A model generated the notes under the pieces. It saw only the letters and a list, made by a program, of their open reading frames with translations, did not search any database and was not told the origin of the DNA. From positions 62,001 to 126,000 of the forward strand of contig JAQWYK010000047.1 in assembly GCA_029254025.1 (NCBI GenBank): a stretch of 64,000 bases of DNA. Reading direction: 5' to 3'. The stretch comes from Crocinitomicaceae bacterium (lineage in GTDB: Bacteria > Bacteroidota > Bacteroidia > Flavobacteriales_D > Crocinitomicaceae). The position numbers were made by a program, and so were the translations under genes. Shown here piece by piece: positions 43,593 through 52,407 of this stretch (its first letter is position 1; each line of letters opens with the position of its first letter).

Positions 43593-45005
43593 ATGAGAAT
43601 AGAACAAATTTATACAGGATGCTTAGCGCAAGGGGCCTATTATATGGTGTCCAATGGAGAAGCGGCAATCATTGATCCGTTGCGTGAAACGAAACCATAT
43701 CTTGAAAGATTAGAGAAAGACGGGGTTAAATTGAAATATATTTTTGAAACGCATTTTCATGCAGACTTCGTTTCTGGCCACGTTGATTTATTAAAAGCAA
43801 CTGGTGCACCAATTATTTATGGTCCGAATGCGAATCCTGAGTACGAAGCTATTATTGCTGAAGATGGTCAGTTGTTCAACTTGGGTGGGGTGACTTTTAA
43901 AGTGCTACATACTCCTGGGCACACAATGGAGTCGACTACATATTTGTTAAAGGATGAAAATGGAAAGGATCATGCAATTTTTTCTGGTGATACTTTATTC
44001 TTAGGAGATGTGGGTCGACCAGACTTGGCTCAAAAGGCGGCGTCAATGACACAAGAAGAGTTAGCTGGAACATTATACGAAAGTCTAATGAATAAAATAA
44101 TGCCATTGGCGGATGATGTAACTGTTTATCCGGCTCACGGAGCAGGTTCCGCATGCGGTAAGAACATGATGAAAGAAACAGTAGACAACTTAGGAAACCA
44201 AAAGAAGGTTAATTATGCACTGAATCAACCGTCTAAAGAGGCCTTTATCGCCGCTGTAACCGATGGTTTACTCCCTCCTCCGGCTTATTTCGGAGCGAAT
44301 GTAGCAATGAATAAAAAGGGCTATGAAAACGTGGATGAGATTATCGCTCAAGGAATGACGGCTTTAAACTCTAAAGAGTTTGAAACGGCTGCAGAGGCAA
44401 CTGGAGCGTTAATTTTAGACACTCGTGACAACGGTGATTTTGCTAAAGGGTTTATTCCAGAAACCATTAACATTGGACTGAATGGTGATTTTGCTCCATG
44501 GGTAGGAGATTTAGTGGGAGATGTGAAACTACCAATTTTGTTGGTGACTTATCCTGGTGCCGAAGAAGAATCAATTACACGATTGACACGAATAGGTTTC
44601 GATAATGTAATCGGATATATCAATGGTGGTTTTGAGGCATGGAAAGCAGATGGAAATGAAGTTGATACAGTTGATCGCATTACAGCTGATGAGTTTAAAT
44701 CAAGACTGAAAATTGGAGAGAGCGTAGTTTATGATGTGAGAAAGTCTTCTGAATACGAAGCTGAGCACGTCAACGAAGCTTATAGTCGACCTTTAGCAAG
44801 CATTAATGAGTGGGTGAAAGATATCAATCCAAAGGAGCATTTCTTCCTACACTGTGCCGGTGGTTACAGAAGCATGATTGCAGCGAGTATTCTTCAATCG
44901 CGTGGTTACAGAAACTTTACAGAAATTGAAGGTGGCTTCAAAGCAATCGATGCAGCAGGTGTAGCGAAGTCAGATTTTGTCTGCCAGTCTAAAGTGATGA
45001 AATAA
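43593..45005 (+). CDS. Metallo-beta-lactamase/rhodanese fusion (persulfide dioxygenase-like)
   Basis: The 470-residue protein begins with a metallo-beta-lactamase domain of the persulfide-dioxygenase (ETHE1-like) type: THFHADFVSGH (His54, His56, Asp58), TPGHTMES (His110), FSGDTLF (Asp133) and YPAHGAGS. Two rhodanese domains follow. The first (about 270-355) lacks the catalytic Cys, reading LLVTYPG where a Cys is expected. The second (about 375-460) has Cys421 in HCAGGYRS. ETHE1 oxidises glutathione persulfide to sulfite with iron; rhodaneses move sulfane sulfur. The neighbours are a second rhodanese and two sulfur-transport genes. A variant -7 box GACCTTTG lies about 35 bases before the ATG. 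Confidence 0.92.
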   Translation: MRIEQIYTGCLAQGAYYMVSNGEAAIIDPLRETKPYLERLEKDGVKLKYIFETHFHADFVSGHVDLLKATGAPIIYGPNANPEYEAIIAEDGQLFNLGGVTFKVLHTPGHTMESTTYLLKDENGKDHAIFSGDTLFLGDVGRPDLAQKAASMTQEELAGTLYESLMNKIMPLADDVTVYPAHGAGSACGKNMMKETVDNLGNQKKVNYALNQPSKEAFIAAVTDGLLPPPAYFGANVAMNKKGYENVDEIIAQGMTALNSKEFETAAEATGALILDTRDNGDFAKGFIPETINIGLNGDFAPWVGDLVGDVKLPILLVTYPGAEEESITRLTRIGFDNVIGYINGGFEAWKADGNEVDTVDRITADEFKSRLKIGESVVYDVRKSSEYEAEHVNEAYSRPLASINEWVKDINPKEHFFLHCAGGYRSMIAASILQSRGYRNFTEIEGGFKAIDAAGVAKSDFVCQSKVMK

Positions 45006-45025
45006 AAAAAGTAAAAGGTTACAGG

Positions 45026-45054
45026 TTGCAGGTTTGCAACTTGCAGGTTTGCAA
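45026..45054 (+). repeat. Two 15-base tandem repeats between sulfur genes
   Basis: TTGCAGGTTTGCAA occurs at 45026-45039 and again at 45041-45054, separated by one C, giving two 15-base units. Each unit contains the short inverted repeat TTGCA/TGCAA. No coding or terminator-like T tract follows. It may be a simple slippage repeat or a binding site. Confidence 0.75.
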
Positions 45055-45069
45055 TAAAAACAGATAATT

Positions 45070-45387
45070 ATGGGATTTTTTGATTTTTTAATGGGAAGTT
45101 CAACCTCAAGTGAAGAGTTGACAAAATTGATTGAGGATGGAGCAATGTTAGTAGACGTTCGTTCTCCAGGAGAATTTAGCACGGGAAGCGCAAAAGGAGC
45201 TGTAAACATTCCACTGGATAGAGTAGGGAATAGTTTAGATAAGTTCAAGAACAAGTCGCACATTGTTGTGTTTTGTAGAAGTGGAAACCGATCCGGTCAA
45301 GCGAAGTCAATTTTGGAACATAATGGATTTACCAACGTAACAAACGGCGGGACATGGGATCAAGTGGCTACCCTCATAAATAAATGA
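45070..45387 (+). CDS. Single-domain rhodanese
   Basis: A 105-residue rhodanese domain with the catalytic Cys in VFCRSGNRSGQA, the usual DVRSPGEFSTG block, and IPLDRVG between them. It transfers sulfane sulfur from thiosulfate or persulfides to acceptors. It starts 64 bases after the fusion gene and 52 bases before the first YeeE/YedE gene, so it belongs to the sulfur cluster. No signal peptide is evident, so it is probably cytoplasmic. Confidence 0.93.
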   Translation: MGFFDFLMGSSTSSEELTKLIEDGAMLVDVRSPGEFSTGSAKGAVNIPLDRVGNSLDKFKNKSHIVVFCRSGNRSGQAKSILEHNGFTNVTNGGTWDQVATLINK

Positions 45388-45439
45388 AATATGAATAATT
45401 TGTAATGTTTTCAACTAAATTTAAGATTAATTTAAAAGA

Positions 45440-45997
45440 ATGATTGAGTTTTTGACGCAGCCTTGGTCGTGGTGGTTTTCCGGTATTTTGATCGTTTCCA
45501 TCATGTTTTTCCTACTCTATTTTGGGAAGTCATTTGGTATTTCGGCAAATCTGAGAACCATATGTGCAGCAAGTGGCGTAGGAAAGAGAGTAAAGTTTTT
45601 CGATTTTAATTGGAGAACTCAACTTTGGAATTTAGTATTCCTCGCTGGATCAATTATCGGTGGGTTTGTAGCGCACCAATTCATGTCAAATGGGGAACCT
45701 GTTCAATTGGCAGAGGCGACAATAGCTGATTTGAATGCACTTGGTTTTTCAAATCCGACATCTATTCAACCCGAAGAGCTGTTCAGTTGGGAGGCTGTTT
45801 TCACCTTTAAAGGCTTCTTCATTCTTGCGCTAGGTGGTTTACTTGTCGGTTTTGGGACTCGTTACGCTGGAGGTTGCACATCCGGTCATGCAATAAGTGG
45901 ATTAGCCGATTTGCAGCTTCCATCACTCATTGCAGTAATTGGATTTTTCATTGGAGGCCTCATTATGACTTTTGGGATTTTCCCCCTCTTATTTTAA
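45440..45997 (+). CDS. YeeE/YedE-family (DUF395) sulfur transport protein, first half
   Basis: The 185-residue membrane protein has about four hydrophobic segments and the conserved Cys motif GTRYAGGCTSGHAISGLADL of YeeE/YedE proteins such as TsuA, a thiosulfate importer. The next gene encodes the matching half with its own Cys motif, so the two together resemble one full transporter split into two proteins. Transport of thiosulfate or a related sulfane-sulfur compound is inferred from the family and from the rhodanese neighbours. Confidence 0.9.
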   Translation: MIEFLTQPWSWWFSGILIVSIMFFLLYFGKSFGISANLRTICAASGVGKRVKFFDFNWRTQLWNLVFLAGSIIGGFVAHQFMSNGEPVQLAEATIADLNALGFSNPTSIQPEELFSWEAVFTFKGFFILALGGLLVGFGTRYAGGCTSGHAISGLADLQLPSLIAVIGFFIGGLIMTFGIFPLLF

Positions 45998-46019
45998 TAA
46001 TAGATTGTAATATACCAAT

Positions 46020-46433
46020 ATGAAATCAATTAAGTTTTTAGTACTTGGAATTGTATTTGGAATTGTGATGGCCAAATCCGAGGCACTTTCATGGTACAGG
46101 ATACAAGAAATGTTTCGTTTTCAGTCCTTTCACATGTATGGGATTATTGGCACGGCTGTAGCTCTGGGTGTTCTTGGTATTGCCTTAATTAAGAAGTTCA
46201 ATGTGCGCGATAATGAAGGGAATCCAATAGTTTTTTATCCAAAAGCAAAGTCTGTAACTCGTTACCTTTTAGGAGGTGCAATTTTCGGTCTAGGTTGGGC
46301 GCTTTCAGGTGCTTGTCCGGGACCAATTGCAGTAAATATTGGATACGGTTATTTATCGATGGCAATGGTTTTTCTTTTTGCCATAATCGGAACATTTATT
46401 TACGGGTTGGTAAAAGATAAATTACCACATTAG
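46020..46433 (+). CDS. YeeE/YedE-like (DUF6691) sulfur transport protein, second half
   Basis: The 137-residue membrane protein has about four segments and the motif LGWALSGACPGPIAVNIGYG, which holds the conserved Cys of the second YeeE/YedE half. It begins 22 bases after the first half. Together with persulfide-oxidising and rhodanese genes it completes an uptake-and-oxidation set for reduced sulfur. The convergent trhO gene ends 73 bases downstream. Confidence 0.9.
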   Translation: MKSIKFLVLGIVFGIVMAKSEALSWYRIQEMFRFQSFHMYGIIGTAVALGVLGIALIKKFNVRDNEGNPIVFYPKAKSVTRYLLGGAIFGLGWALSGACPGPIAVNIGYGYLSMAMVFLFAIIGTFIYGLVKDKLPH

Positions 46434-46506
46434 AAGTTGTTTAGGTATATCCATTTTCAACTAAAGACAAAGTTAATAGGAATGTGGGCTTGAACTCTTT
46501 GACGTT

Positions 46507-47586
46507 TCATTTTAATTGTGAAGCCACTTTTTCTTTGAAAGAAGGAATATTTGTTTTAAACGGTAGCTTTTCTGAACGCCCTTTATTGAAAATCTTATTA
46601 CTGTAATCTTTTCCTTTTCGAAGTGCCTTTTGTTCTTCATCGGGCAAATGAATTACTTCTTGACATTCTGTTGAACAACATCCTTCTAAGGCTTGCTTGC
46701 AGCTTTCGCATTGGATAAAGAGCAAATGGCAACCGTCATTTACACAATTGGTATGGGTGTCACAAGCTTCTCCACATTGATGGCAAACAGCGATTATGTC
46801 TTCAGTAATGCGTTCTCCTCTTCGCTCATCGAATACGAAGTTTTTACCAATAAATTTATTTTCAAGACCATTTTCTTTGCAGTCGTTGGCGTACTTTATA
46901 ATTCCTCCCTCTAGTTGATGAACTTTTTGAAAACCACGATGTTTGTACCATGCAGAAGCCTTTTCACAACGAATCCCCCCTGTACAATACATGACGATAT
47001 TTTTATCTTCGTTCCCTTTTAAAATTTCCTCTTCGATAATAGGCAAGGAATCTCTAAAAGTATCCACATCAGGAGTAATCGCTCCTTTGAAATGACCTAC
47101 TTCTGTCTCGTAGTGATTTCGCATGTCAATTAAAATGGTATTCGGATCATCGGATAATGCGTTGAATTCTTCTGCTTTCAAATGTTTCCCTCGATTGGTA
47201 ACGTCAAATGATTCATCGTTCAATCCATCCGCTAAAATTTTATCGCGTACCTTAATTTTCAGCTTCAGAAAAGGAAACTCTGCTTCTGATTCATCCACGG
47301 CTAAATTTAAACGAATTCCATTTAGAAATGAGATGAGATAAAGTTCTTCCTTAAATTGATGAAATTTATCGGCAGGAACCCCAATCTGAGCATTAATTCC
47401 TTCTGTAGCCGCGTAAGTGCGACCAACAATGCCAATTTTAGACCACATCTGAAATAAGTGATCTCTGAAAACTTGAGGATTCGGAATGTGCGCATATTGA
47501 TAAAATGAAACCGTCACAAATCGGGTTCCGCGCTCTTTTAACTTTTCAACCAATTCCTCCTTACTTAATGTGTTCCACAGTTGCAT
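46507..47586 (-). CDS. trhO: tRNA uridine(34) hydroxylase TrhO
   Basis: TrhO hydroxylates the wobble uridine of tRNA to 5-hydroxyuridine using oxygen. The 359-residue protein has an N-terminal ferredoxin-like domain and a rhodanese domain with the catalytic Cys in VMYCTGGIRCEKASA. The family's Cys-rich C-terminal region (CHQCGEACDTHTNC, ECCS-type pairs near residues 270-312) and a basic tail follow. The ATG at 47586 gives the family N-terminus. A weak -7-like TAACTTTA lies 31 bases upstream on the minus strand. It converges with the sulfur cluster, which may be coincidental. Confidence 0.94.
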   Translation of the reverse strand: MQLWNTLSKEELVEKLKERGTRFVTVSFYQYAHIPNPQVFRDHLFQMWSKIGIVGRTYAATEGINAQIGVPADKFHQFKEELYLISFLNGIRLNLAVDESEAEFPFLKLKIKVRDKILADGLNDESFDVTNRGKHLKAEEFNALSDDPNTILIDMRNHYETEVGHFKGAITPDVDTFRDSLPIIEEEILKGNEDKNIVMYCTGGIRCEKASAWYKHRGFQKVHQLEGGIIKYANDCKENGLENKFIGKNFVFDERRGERITEDIIAVCHQCGEACDTHTNCVNDGCHLLFIQCESCKQALEGCCSTECQEVIHLPDEEQKALRKGKDYSNKIFNKGRSEKLPFKTNIPSFKEKVASQLK

Positions 47587-48046
47587 GCTATGTTTTTTAT
47601 TGAATAAAGAATGGTGTAAAGTTAGAAAAACAGAAGAACATTCTGAAATTACTGATGAAAATCAGTTTTATACTATTAAAGTTTAAATCCAATAATTGAA
47701 TTTTAAAAATGAATGTTTGTATAAGACAAGGTAATGAGAAGTAGTGTGTTCGGAACAAATGCTATTAAAAAAAGAAGATATTGAAAGATCATTGCTTTAT
47801 TGCAATACTTGTTTAAGTTGTGCATAATTAAGTGTATTAATTGGTAATTCGATGGATAGTTCCAAATAAACAGTTAGTCGAAAGGGACAACCACTTATTT
47901 CTTTCAATTTCCATCCTCATGTGAAAGTGAGTGATTCTTAAACTTTACTTCGTTATGGAAAACGAGTTACGTTCGTCTTTCGATTGAGAACGGCTCAAAA
48001 TCTCCACATCTTACTATATTTACACCTAAATTAAAAATACAGCATT
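47587..48046. other. Intergenic region, 460 bases, no gene recognised
   Basis: The gap lies between the divergent trhO and lgt genes. It is AT-rich and contains a weak hairpin, ACTGAT-GAAA-ATCAGT at 47651-47666, and -7-like elements TAACTTTA (minus, 47617-47624) and TATATTTA (plus, 48015-48022). No coding frame looks real. It is larger than needed for two promoters, so a small RNA or remnant gene is possible but not shown. Confidence 0.4.
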
Positions 48047-48889
48047 GTGATTTTTGGAATAGACTGGAAAGTAAGCGCTCAATTAATTGAAGGATGGAGT
48101 GTACCTAATTTGTACGGGTTATTATTTGTCTCTGGATTAATAATAGGATATTTCGTGATTAAACGGATGTTCGAGAAAGAAGGTGTCCCAGAGGCGTGGT
48201 TAGATTCACTGTTGATATATATCGTCATTGCTACAATCGTAGGTGCGCGCTTAGGACATGTGTTTTTCTATGAATGGGAGTATTATTCCCAACATCTCTC
48301 AGAAATACCGAAAGTATGGGAAGGCGGACTAGCCTCTCATGGTGGAGCAGTGGCTATTCTGATTGCCTTGTTCATTTACAGTAAAAAGGTTTCAAAACAG
48401 TCGATGTTTTGGATTCTTGACAGAATCGTTGCGCCCATTGCTATTGCTGGATGTTTCATTCGATTGGGAAACTTAGTGAATCATGAAATTATTGGTGTTC
48501 CGACAAACCTGCCATGGGGCTTTAAATTTTGGAATGAGAGCGCCGATAATTTAGTATTAGTAAATGGTGAATTCGAACATGTTTTTCGTCATCCTGCCCA
48601 ATTGTATGAGGCAATTGCCTATTTCATTATCTTCATAGTACTGTTTCGTTTGTTTTGGAAAACGGATCTCAAACAAAAACAAGGATTTATTTTTGGTGTG
48701 TTCTTAGTGATTCTATGGGGTGCTCGATTTGCGATAGAATTTGTGAAAATTGGTCAAGCAGCACGTGACGAAGGAATGGTGTTAAACACGGGTCAATGGC
48801 TTAGTGTTCCATTTATTATTGCTGGATTTGTTATCATTTATTTGGCCAACAAAGGGAAGTTGGGAGGCCGTTCGCGATCGGCAGCATAG
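48047..48889 (+). CDS. lgt: Prolipoprotein diacylglyceryl transferase
   Basis: Lgt moves a diacylglyceryl group from phosphatidylglycerol to the lipobox Cys of prolipoproteins, the first step of lipoprotein maturation. The 280-residue protein has about seven membrane segments and family blocks GGLASHGGAVAILIALFIYSKK, the signature GCFIRLGNLVNHEIIG (with Arg and Asn), and FRHPAQLYEAIAYF. A GTG start at 48047 gives the best family N-terminus. Bacteroidota lipoproteins such as the one at 9118 would be clients. It is followed after 22 bases by the NMO-family gene. Confidence 0.95.
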   Translation: MIFGIDWKVSAQLIEGWSVPNLYGLLFVSGLIIGYFVIKRMFEKEGVPEAWLDSLLIYIVIATIVGARLGHVFFYEWEYYSQHLSEIPKVWEGGLASHGGAVAILIALFIYSKKVSKQSMFWILDRIVAPIAIAGCFIRLGNLVNHEIIGVPTNLPWGFKFWNESADNLVLVNGEFEHVFRHPAQLYEAIAYFIIFIVLFRLFWKTDLKQKQGFIFGVFLVILWGARFAIEFVKIGQAARDEGMVLNTGQWLSVPFIIAGFVIIYLANKGKLGGRSRSAA

Positions 48890-48911
48890 TTATGAGAAAA
48901 AATGTTACCGT

Positions 48912-49862
48912 ATGACCAATAGAATTACAACACTTTTTAATATTCAATATCCGCTGATTCAAGCGGGAATGATTTGGTGTTCAGGTTGGAAATTGGCTGC
49001 TGCTATATCGAACTCAGGTGGATTGGGAATCATAGGTTCGGGGAGTATGTATCCTGATGTTTTAGAAGAGCATGTGGTCAAATGCAAAAAAGCAACTGAT
49101 AAACCTTTTGCAGTGAATTTGCCGATGCTTTATCCTGATATTGATAAGCATATTGAGACGATTATCAAACATAAAGTCCCCATTGTGTTTACTTCTGCTG
49201 GAAATCCCAAAACGTGGACGGCTCATCTTCAACAACACGGAATTATTGTGGTACATGTTGTGTCGAGCGTAAAGTTTGCATTGAAAGCTCAGGAAGCGGG
49301 AGTAGATGCTATTGTAGCCGAAGGTTTTGAAGCGGGCGGACACAACGGTCGTGATGAAACAACCACTTTTTGCTTGATTCCAATGGTGCGAGAAGCGATT
49401 TCTATACCACTCATTGCTGCTGGGGGAATTGGAACGGGCCGTGGAATGTTAGCTGCGATGAACCTTGGCGCTGATGCAGTGCAAATTGGAAGTCGATTTG
49501 TGGCGTCGGATGAATCTTCAGCCCACCAGAATTTTAAAAATACCGTTGTTGATGCGAAAGAAGGAGATACCATGCTCACGTTAAAAGAGCTGACGCCTGT
49601 CCGACTGATAAAGAATTCGTTTTATGATCAGGTAGCGACTGCATACGAAAATGGAAAATCAATTGATGATTTAAAGGCGCTCTTGGGAAGAGGTCGTGCG
49701 AAAAAAGGAATGTTCGAAGGTGATTTAGTGGAAGGAGAGCTCGAAATTGGCCAAATCTCTGGATTGATTCATGAAATCAAACCCGCTGCGGCAATTTTAG
49801 GGGAGATTATTTCAGAATTTAGAATAGCGCGTGACGAACAACATACAAAATTTATTTTTTAA
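48912..49862 (+). CDS. Nitronate monooxygenase family (NMO/FabK-like) flavoprotein
   Basis: This 316-residue TIM-barrel FMN protein matches the NMO/2-nitropropane dioxygenase family: QYPLIQAGMIWCSGWKLAAAISNSGGLGIIG, then PFAVNLPMLYPD, VAEGFEAGGHNGRDET and LIAAGGIGTGRGMLAAMNLGADAVQIGSRF. Some relatives are FabK-type enoyl-ACP reductases; the sequence does not decide between them. The start at 48912 is chosen because the in-frame upstream region lies inside lgt. Its stop shares one base with the next M16 gene (TAATG), so translation of the two is probably coupled. Confidence 0.9.
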   Translation: MTNRITTLFNIQYPLIQAGMIWCSGWKLAAAISNSGGLGIIGSGSMYPDVLEEHVVKCKKATDKPFAVNLPMLYPDIDKHIETIIKHKVPIVFTSAGNPKTWTAHLQQHGIIVVHVVSSVKFALKAQEAGVDAIVAEGFEAGGHNGRDETTTFCLIPMVREAISIPLIAAGGIGTGRGMLAAMNLGADAVQIGSRFVASDESSAHQNFKNTVVDAKEGDTMLTLKELTPVRLIKNSFYDQVATAYENGKSIDDLKALLGRGRAKKGMFEGDLVEGELEIGQISGLIHEIKPAAAILGEIISEFRIARDEQHTKFIF

Positions 49863-51100
49863 TGATTCATTTCGAAAAGTTTACGCTTGCAAATGGACTT
49901 CGAGTTTTATTTCACAACGACCCGAATACTCCTATGGCTGTTGTCAATACACTCTATGATGTAGGAGCTCGTGATGAAGATCCGAACAGGACAGGATTTG
50001 CTCATTTGTTCGAGCATTTGATGTTTGGAGGTTCTGTTAATATTCCCGATTTTGATGGGCCTTTGCAACGGGCCGGTGGAGAGAGTAATGCATTTACTAG
50101 TAACGACATAACAAATTACTATGATAGTTTGCCTGCTCATAATTTAGAAACAGCGCTTTGGCTGGAAAGCGATAGAATGTTGTCTTTGGCGTTTACACCA
50201 CAAAGTTTAGAAGTACAACGAAGTGTTGTGATCGAAGAGTTCAAACAACGTTATTTAAACCAGCCTTATGGAGATGTTTGGTTGGAATTTCGTCCTTTGG
50301 CGTATAAAGAACATCCATATCAGTGGGCAACAATTGGGAAAAATATCCAACACATTGAAGAAGCAACAATGGAAGATGTTAAAGCGTTTTTTAAACGTTT
50401 TTATACTCCTTCTAATGCCATTTTATGTATAGCTGGTAACTTGGAGCCAGACTACGTGAAATCTGCTGTTGAAAAATGGTTTGGAGAGATTCCAAGTGTT
50501 CAAGTCCCAAAAAGAAGCTTGGTTCAAGAACCAGTTCAGCAGGAATATAGAATTAAGACCATCGAGCGAAAGGTGCCTTCTGATGCATTTTACTATGGGT
50601 TTAAAATGCCCGGAAGAACTGAAGAAGGTTATTATACGGCGGACTTACTGTCTGATGTGCTAGGCCGCGGACAGTCCTCGCGCTTGTTCGTTCGGTTGAA
50701 AAAGGAATTGGACTTAGTGACAGAAATTAATGCATATGTGATGGGCTCGCATGATACTGGACTCTTAATGATTTCAGGAAAAGCGAACGAAGGTGTTGAG
50801 TTAGAACAAATCGATAGTGAGATTTGGAGAGTTATTGAGGAGTTGAAAGTAGCTGAAATTTCTTCCTTAGAACACCAGAAAAATGTAAATAAGGTAAGAA
50901 CAACGAAAGTGTTTTCTGAACAAGGGATTCTAAACAAGGCCATCGCTTTGTGTTTACATGAATTATTTGGAGATGCCAATGGAGTCAATCTCGAAAATGA
51001 ACAATATGACCAAATCACTCCGAAGGAAATTTGGGAAAAGGCCAATGGTATGCTTCACGAGAAGAATTGTTCACGTATGTTTATTAAAGCAATTAAGTAA
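49862..51100 (+). CDS. M16 zinc metallopeptidase, catalytic subunit
   Basis: The 412-residue protein is an inverzincin of family M16. The inverted zinc motif HLFEH (His48, Glu51, His52) is intact, and the distal zinc-binding Glu is likely in the VIEEFKQRY block about 78 residues later. The C-terminal half lacks the usual substrate-binding Arg/Tyr pair expected of a lone enzyme; that pair is in the next gene. This matches the catalytic half of a two-subunit M16B peptidase. There is no signal peptide, so it is probably cytoplasmic. It overlaps the preceding and following genes by one base each. Confidence 0.93.
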   Translation: MIHFEKFTLANGLRVLFHNDPNTPMAVVNTLYDVGARDEDPNRTGFAHLFEHLMFGGSVNIPDFDGPLQRAGGESNAFTSNDITNYYDSLPAHNLETALWLESDRMLSLAFTPQSLEVQRSVVIEEFKQRYLNQPYGDVWLEFRPLAYKEHPYQWATIGKNIQHIEEATMEDVKAFFKRFYTPSNAILCIAGNLEPDYVKSAVEKWFGEIPSVQVPKRSLVQEPVQQEYRIKTIERKVPSDAFYYGFKMPGRTEEGYYTADLLSDVLGRGQSSRLFVRLKKELDLVTEINAYVMGSHDTGLLMISGKANEGVELEQIDSEIWRVIEELKVAEISSLEHQKNVNKVRTTKVFSEQGILNKAIALCLHELFGDANGVNLENEQYDQITPKEIWEKANGMLHEKNCSRMFIKAIK

Positions 51101-52356
51101 TGTTAGATAGAACGAAAGCACCAGCTATAAACCCCGTAGAACAGATTCAGTTCGTGGCTCCAGAACGCATCGAGGTAGGTTCGTTCACAGAACTTTTATG
51201 GGTAAAGGAGGTGGATGATGAGGCAGTGAAAATTGATTTTATTTTCAATGCCGGGAAACTCAGGGATTCAAAGATAGTTGCTGAATTATCAGGGGAACTG
51301 CTTTTAAGTGGAACACCCGAAATGACATCTACTGAATTCAATGAAGCCATCGATTTATTAGGTGGATTTGTGAATGTAGAAGTAGGCTCCGAAGATGCCA
51401 CTGTAAGTATATACGGGCTAACGACAACCATTGCTGAGTTGATTCCAATTGTTATGGATGCAATTATCAATGCGGATTTTTCGCAAAAGGAATTTGACCA
51501 ACAACTCCAAACTTTGAAGCAGGGATTTTTGATTGCGCAAGAAAAAGTTAGCACTATTGCACGACGTGCATTTGTGGAACGACTACTTGGTAATACAGAT
51601 TATGGACGCCTAACACAATTGGAAGATTTTTCGAGTGTTGATAGAACTAGTTTGGTGGATTTTCATACTGCTCATTACCTCAAAGGTTTAATGAAAATCT
51701 GTGTTGTGGGTAACATTGAGCCTGCAATTATTGAGGAACTTGTTCAACGTGCAAAATACCTAAGCGCTGAAGAAGAATATTCATTCGATTATCCGTTCGA
51801 AACGAAACCAGCGAGCGTTTATGTAAAAAAGGATGGAGCAGTTCAAACCGCTATTCGCGTGGGCAGAATTTTATTTAATCGTACACATGAAGATTATATT
51901 GCTTTCTCTGTGCTAAATACCATTTTCGGTGGTTACTTTGGAAGTCGTTTGATGTCCAACATCCGTGAAGACAAAGGCTATACCTACGGCATCGGAAGCG
52001 GTGTGGCTCAATTTAAAGAATCTGGCTATTTCTTCATATCCACAGAAGTAGGGAAAGATGTTGCGGATGCCGCTTTGGCCGAAATTAAAAAGGAAATGGA
52101 GCGCTTAGCAACAGAAGTTATCCCGGCGGAAGAATTAGAACGCGTTAGAAGCTACTCCATCGGAAAACTTCTAAAAGGCTCTGACGGTCCCTTCGCTATG
52201 ATGGATCGCTATTTAGCAGTTGAACGTTTCGGCATGGATTTAAGTCACTACGATGAGGTCATTCAAACCATCCGAACCATCACCCCAGAAAGACTCCAAG
52301 AACTCGCTAAAAAATACTTAGTGTGGGAAGATATGATTGTAGTGAAAGCCGGTTAG
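51100..52356 (+). CDS. M16 peptidase-like partner subunit (no HxxEH)
   Basis: A 418-residue M16-fold protein without the zinc motif: the corresponding region reads ELSGELLLSGTPEMTSTEF. The C-terminal half has SRLMSNIREDKGYTYGIGSG, with the Arg and Tyr that bind substrate in family M16B. By comparison with two-subunit M16B enzymes it is the non-catalytic partner of the preceding protein. Start and stop codons overlap the previous gene (TAATG), as expected for subunits made in equal amounts. Confidence 0.92.
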   Translation: MLDRTKAPAINPVEQIQFVAPERIEVGSFTELLWVKEVDDEAVKIDFIFNAGKLRDSKIVAELSGELLLSGTPEMTSTEFNEAIDLLGGFVNVEVGSEDATVSIYGLTTTIAELIPIVMDAIINADFSQKEFDQQLQTLKQGFLIAQEKVSTIARRAFVERLLGNTDYGRLTQLEDFSSVDRTSLVDFHTAHYLKGLMKICVVGNIEPAIIEELVQRAKYLSAEEEYSFDYPFETKPASVYVKKDGAVQTAIRVGRILFNRTHEDYIAFSVLNTIFGGYFGSRLMSNIREDKGYTYGIGSGVAQFKESGYFFISTEVGKDVADAALAEIKKEMERLATEVIPAEELERVRSYSIGKLLKGSDGPFAMMDRYLAVERFGMDLSHYDEVIQTIRTITPERLQELAKKYLVWEDMIVVKAG

Positions 52357-52364
52357 ACCTAACT

Positions 52365-52404
52365 CTAAACTCAAAATTCTAAACTTAAAATTCAAAATTC
52401 AAAT
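52365..52404 (+). repeat. 14-base AT-rich tandem repeats between convergent genes
   Basis: CTAAACTCAAAATT (52365-52378) and CTAAACTTAAAATT (52379-52392) are followed by CAAAATT (52393-52399) and a partial unit. It lies between the stops of the M16 partner and the leftward MBL gene and shows no hairpin or T tract. Confidence 0.75.
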
Positions 52405-52407
52405 CAC

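Noticed and set aside
45026-45054. CRISPR-like repeat
   Set aside because: Only two adjacent units with a one-base gap and no spacers or cas genes.
50632-51554. Two frames of about 135 codons on the minus strand opposite the M16 pair
   Set aside because: Opposite strand of certain peptidase genes; Ser/Ile-rich composition typical of antisense frames.
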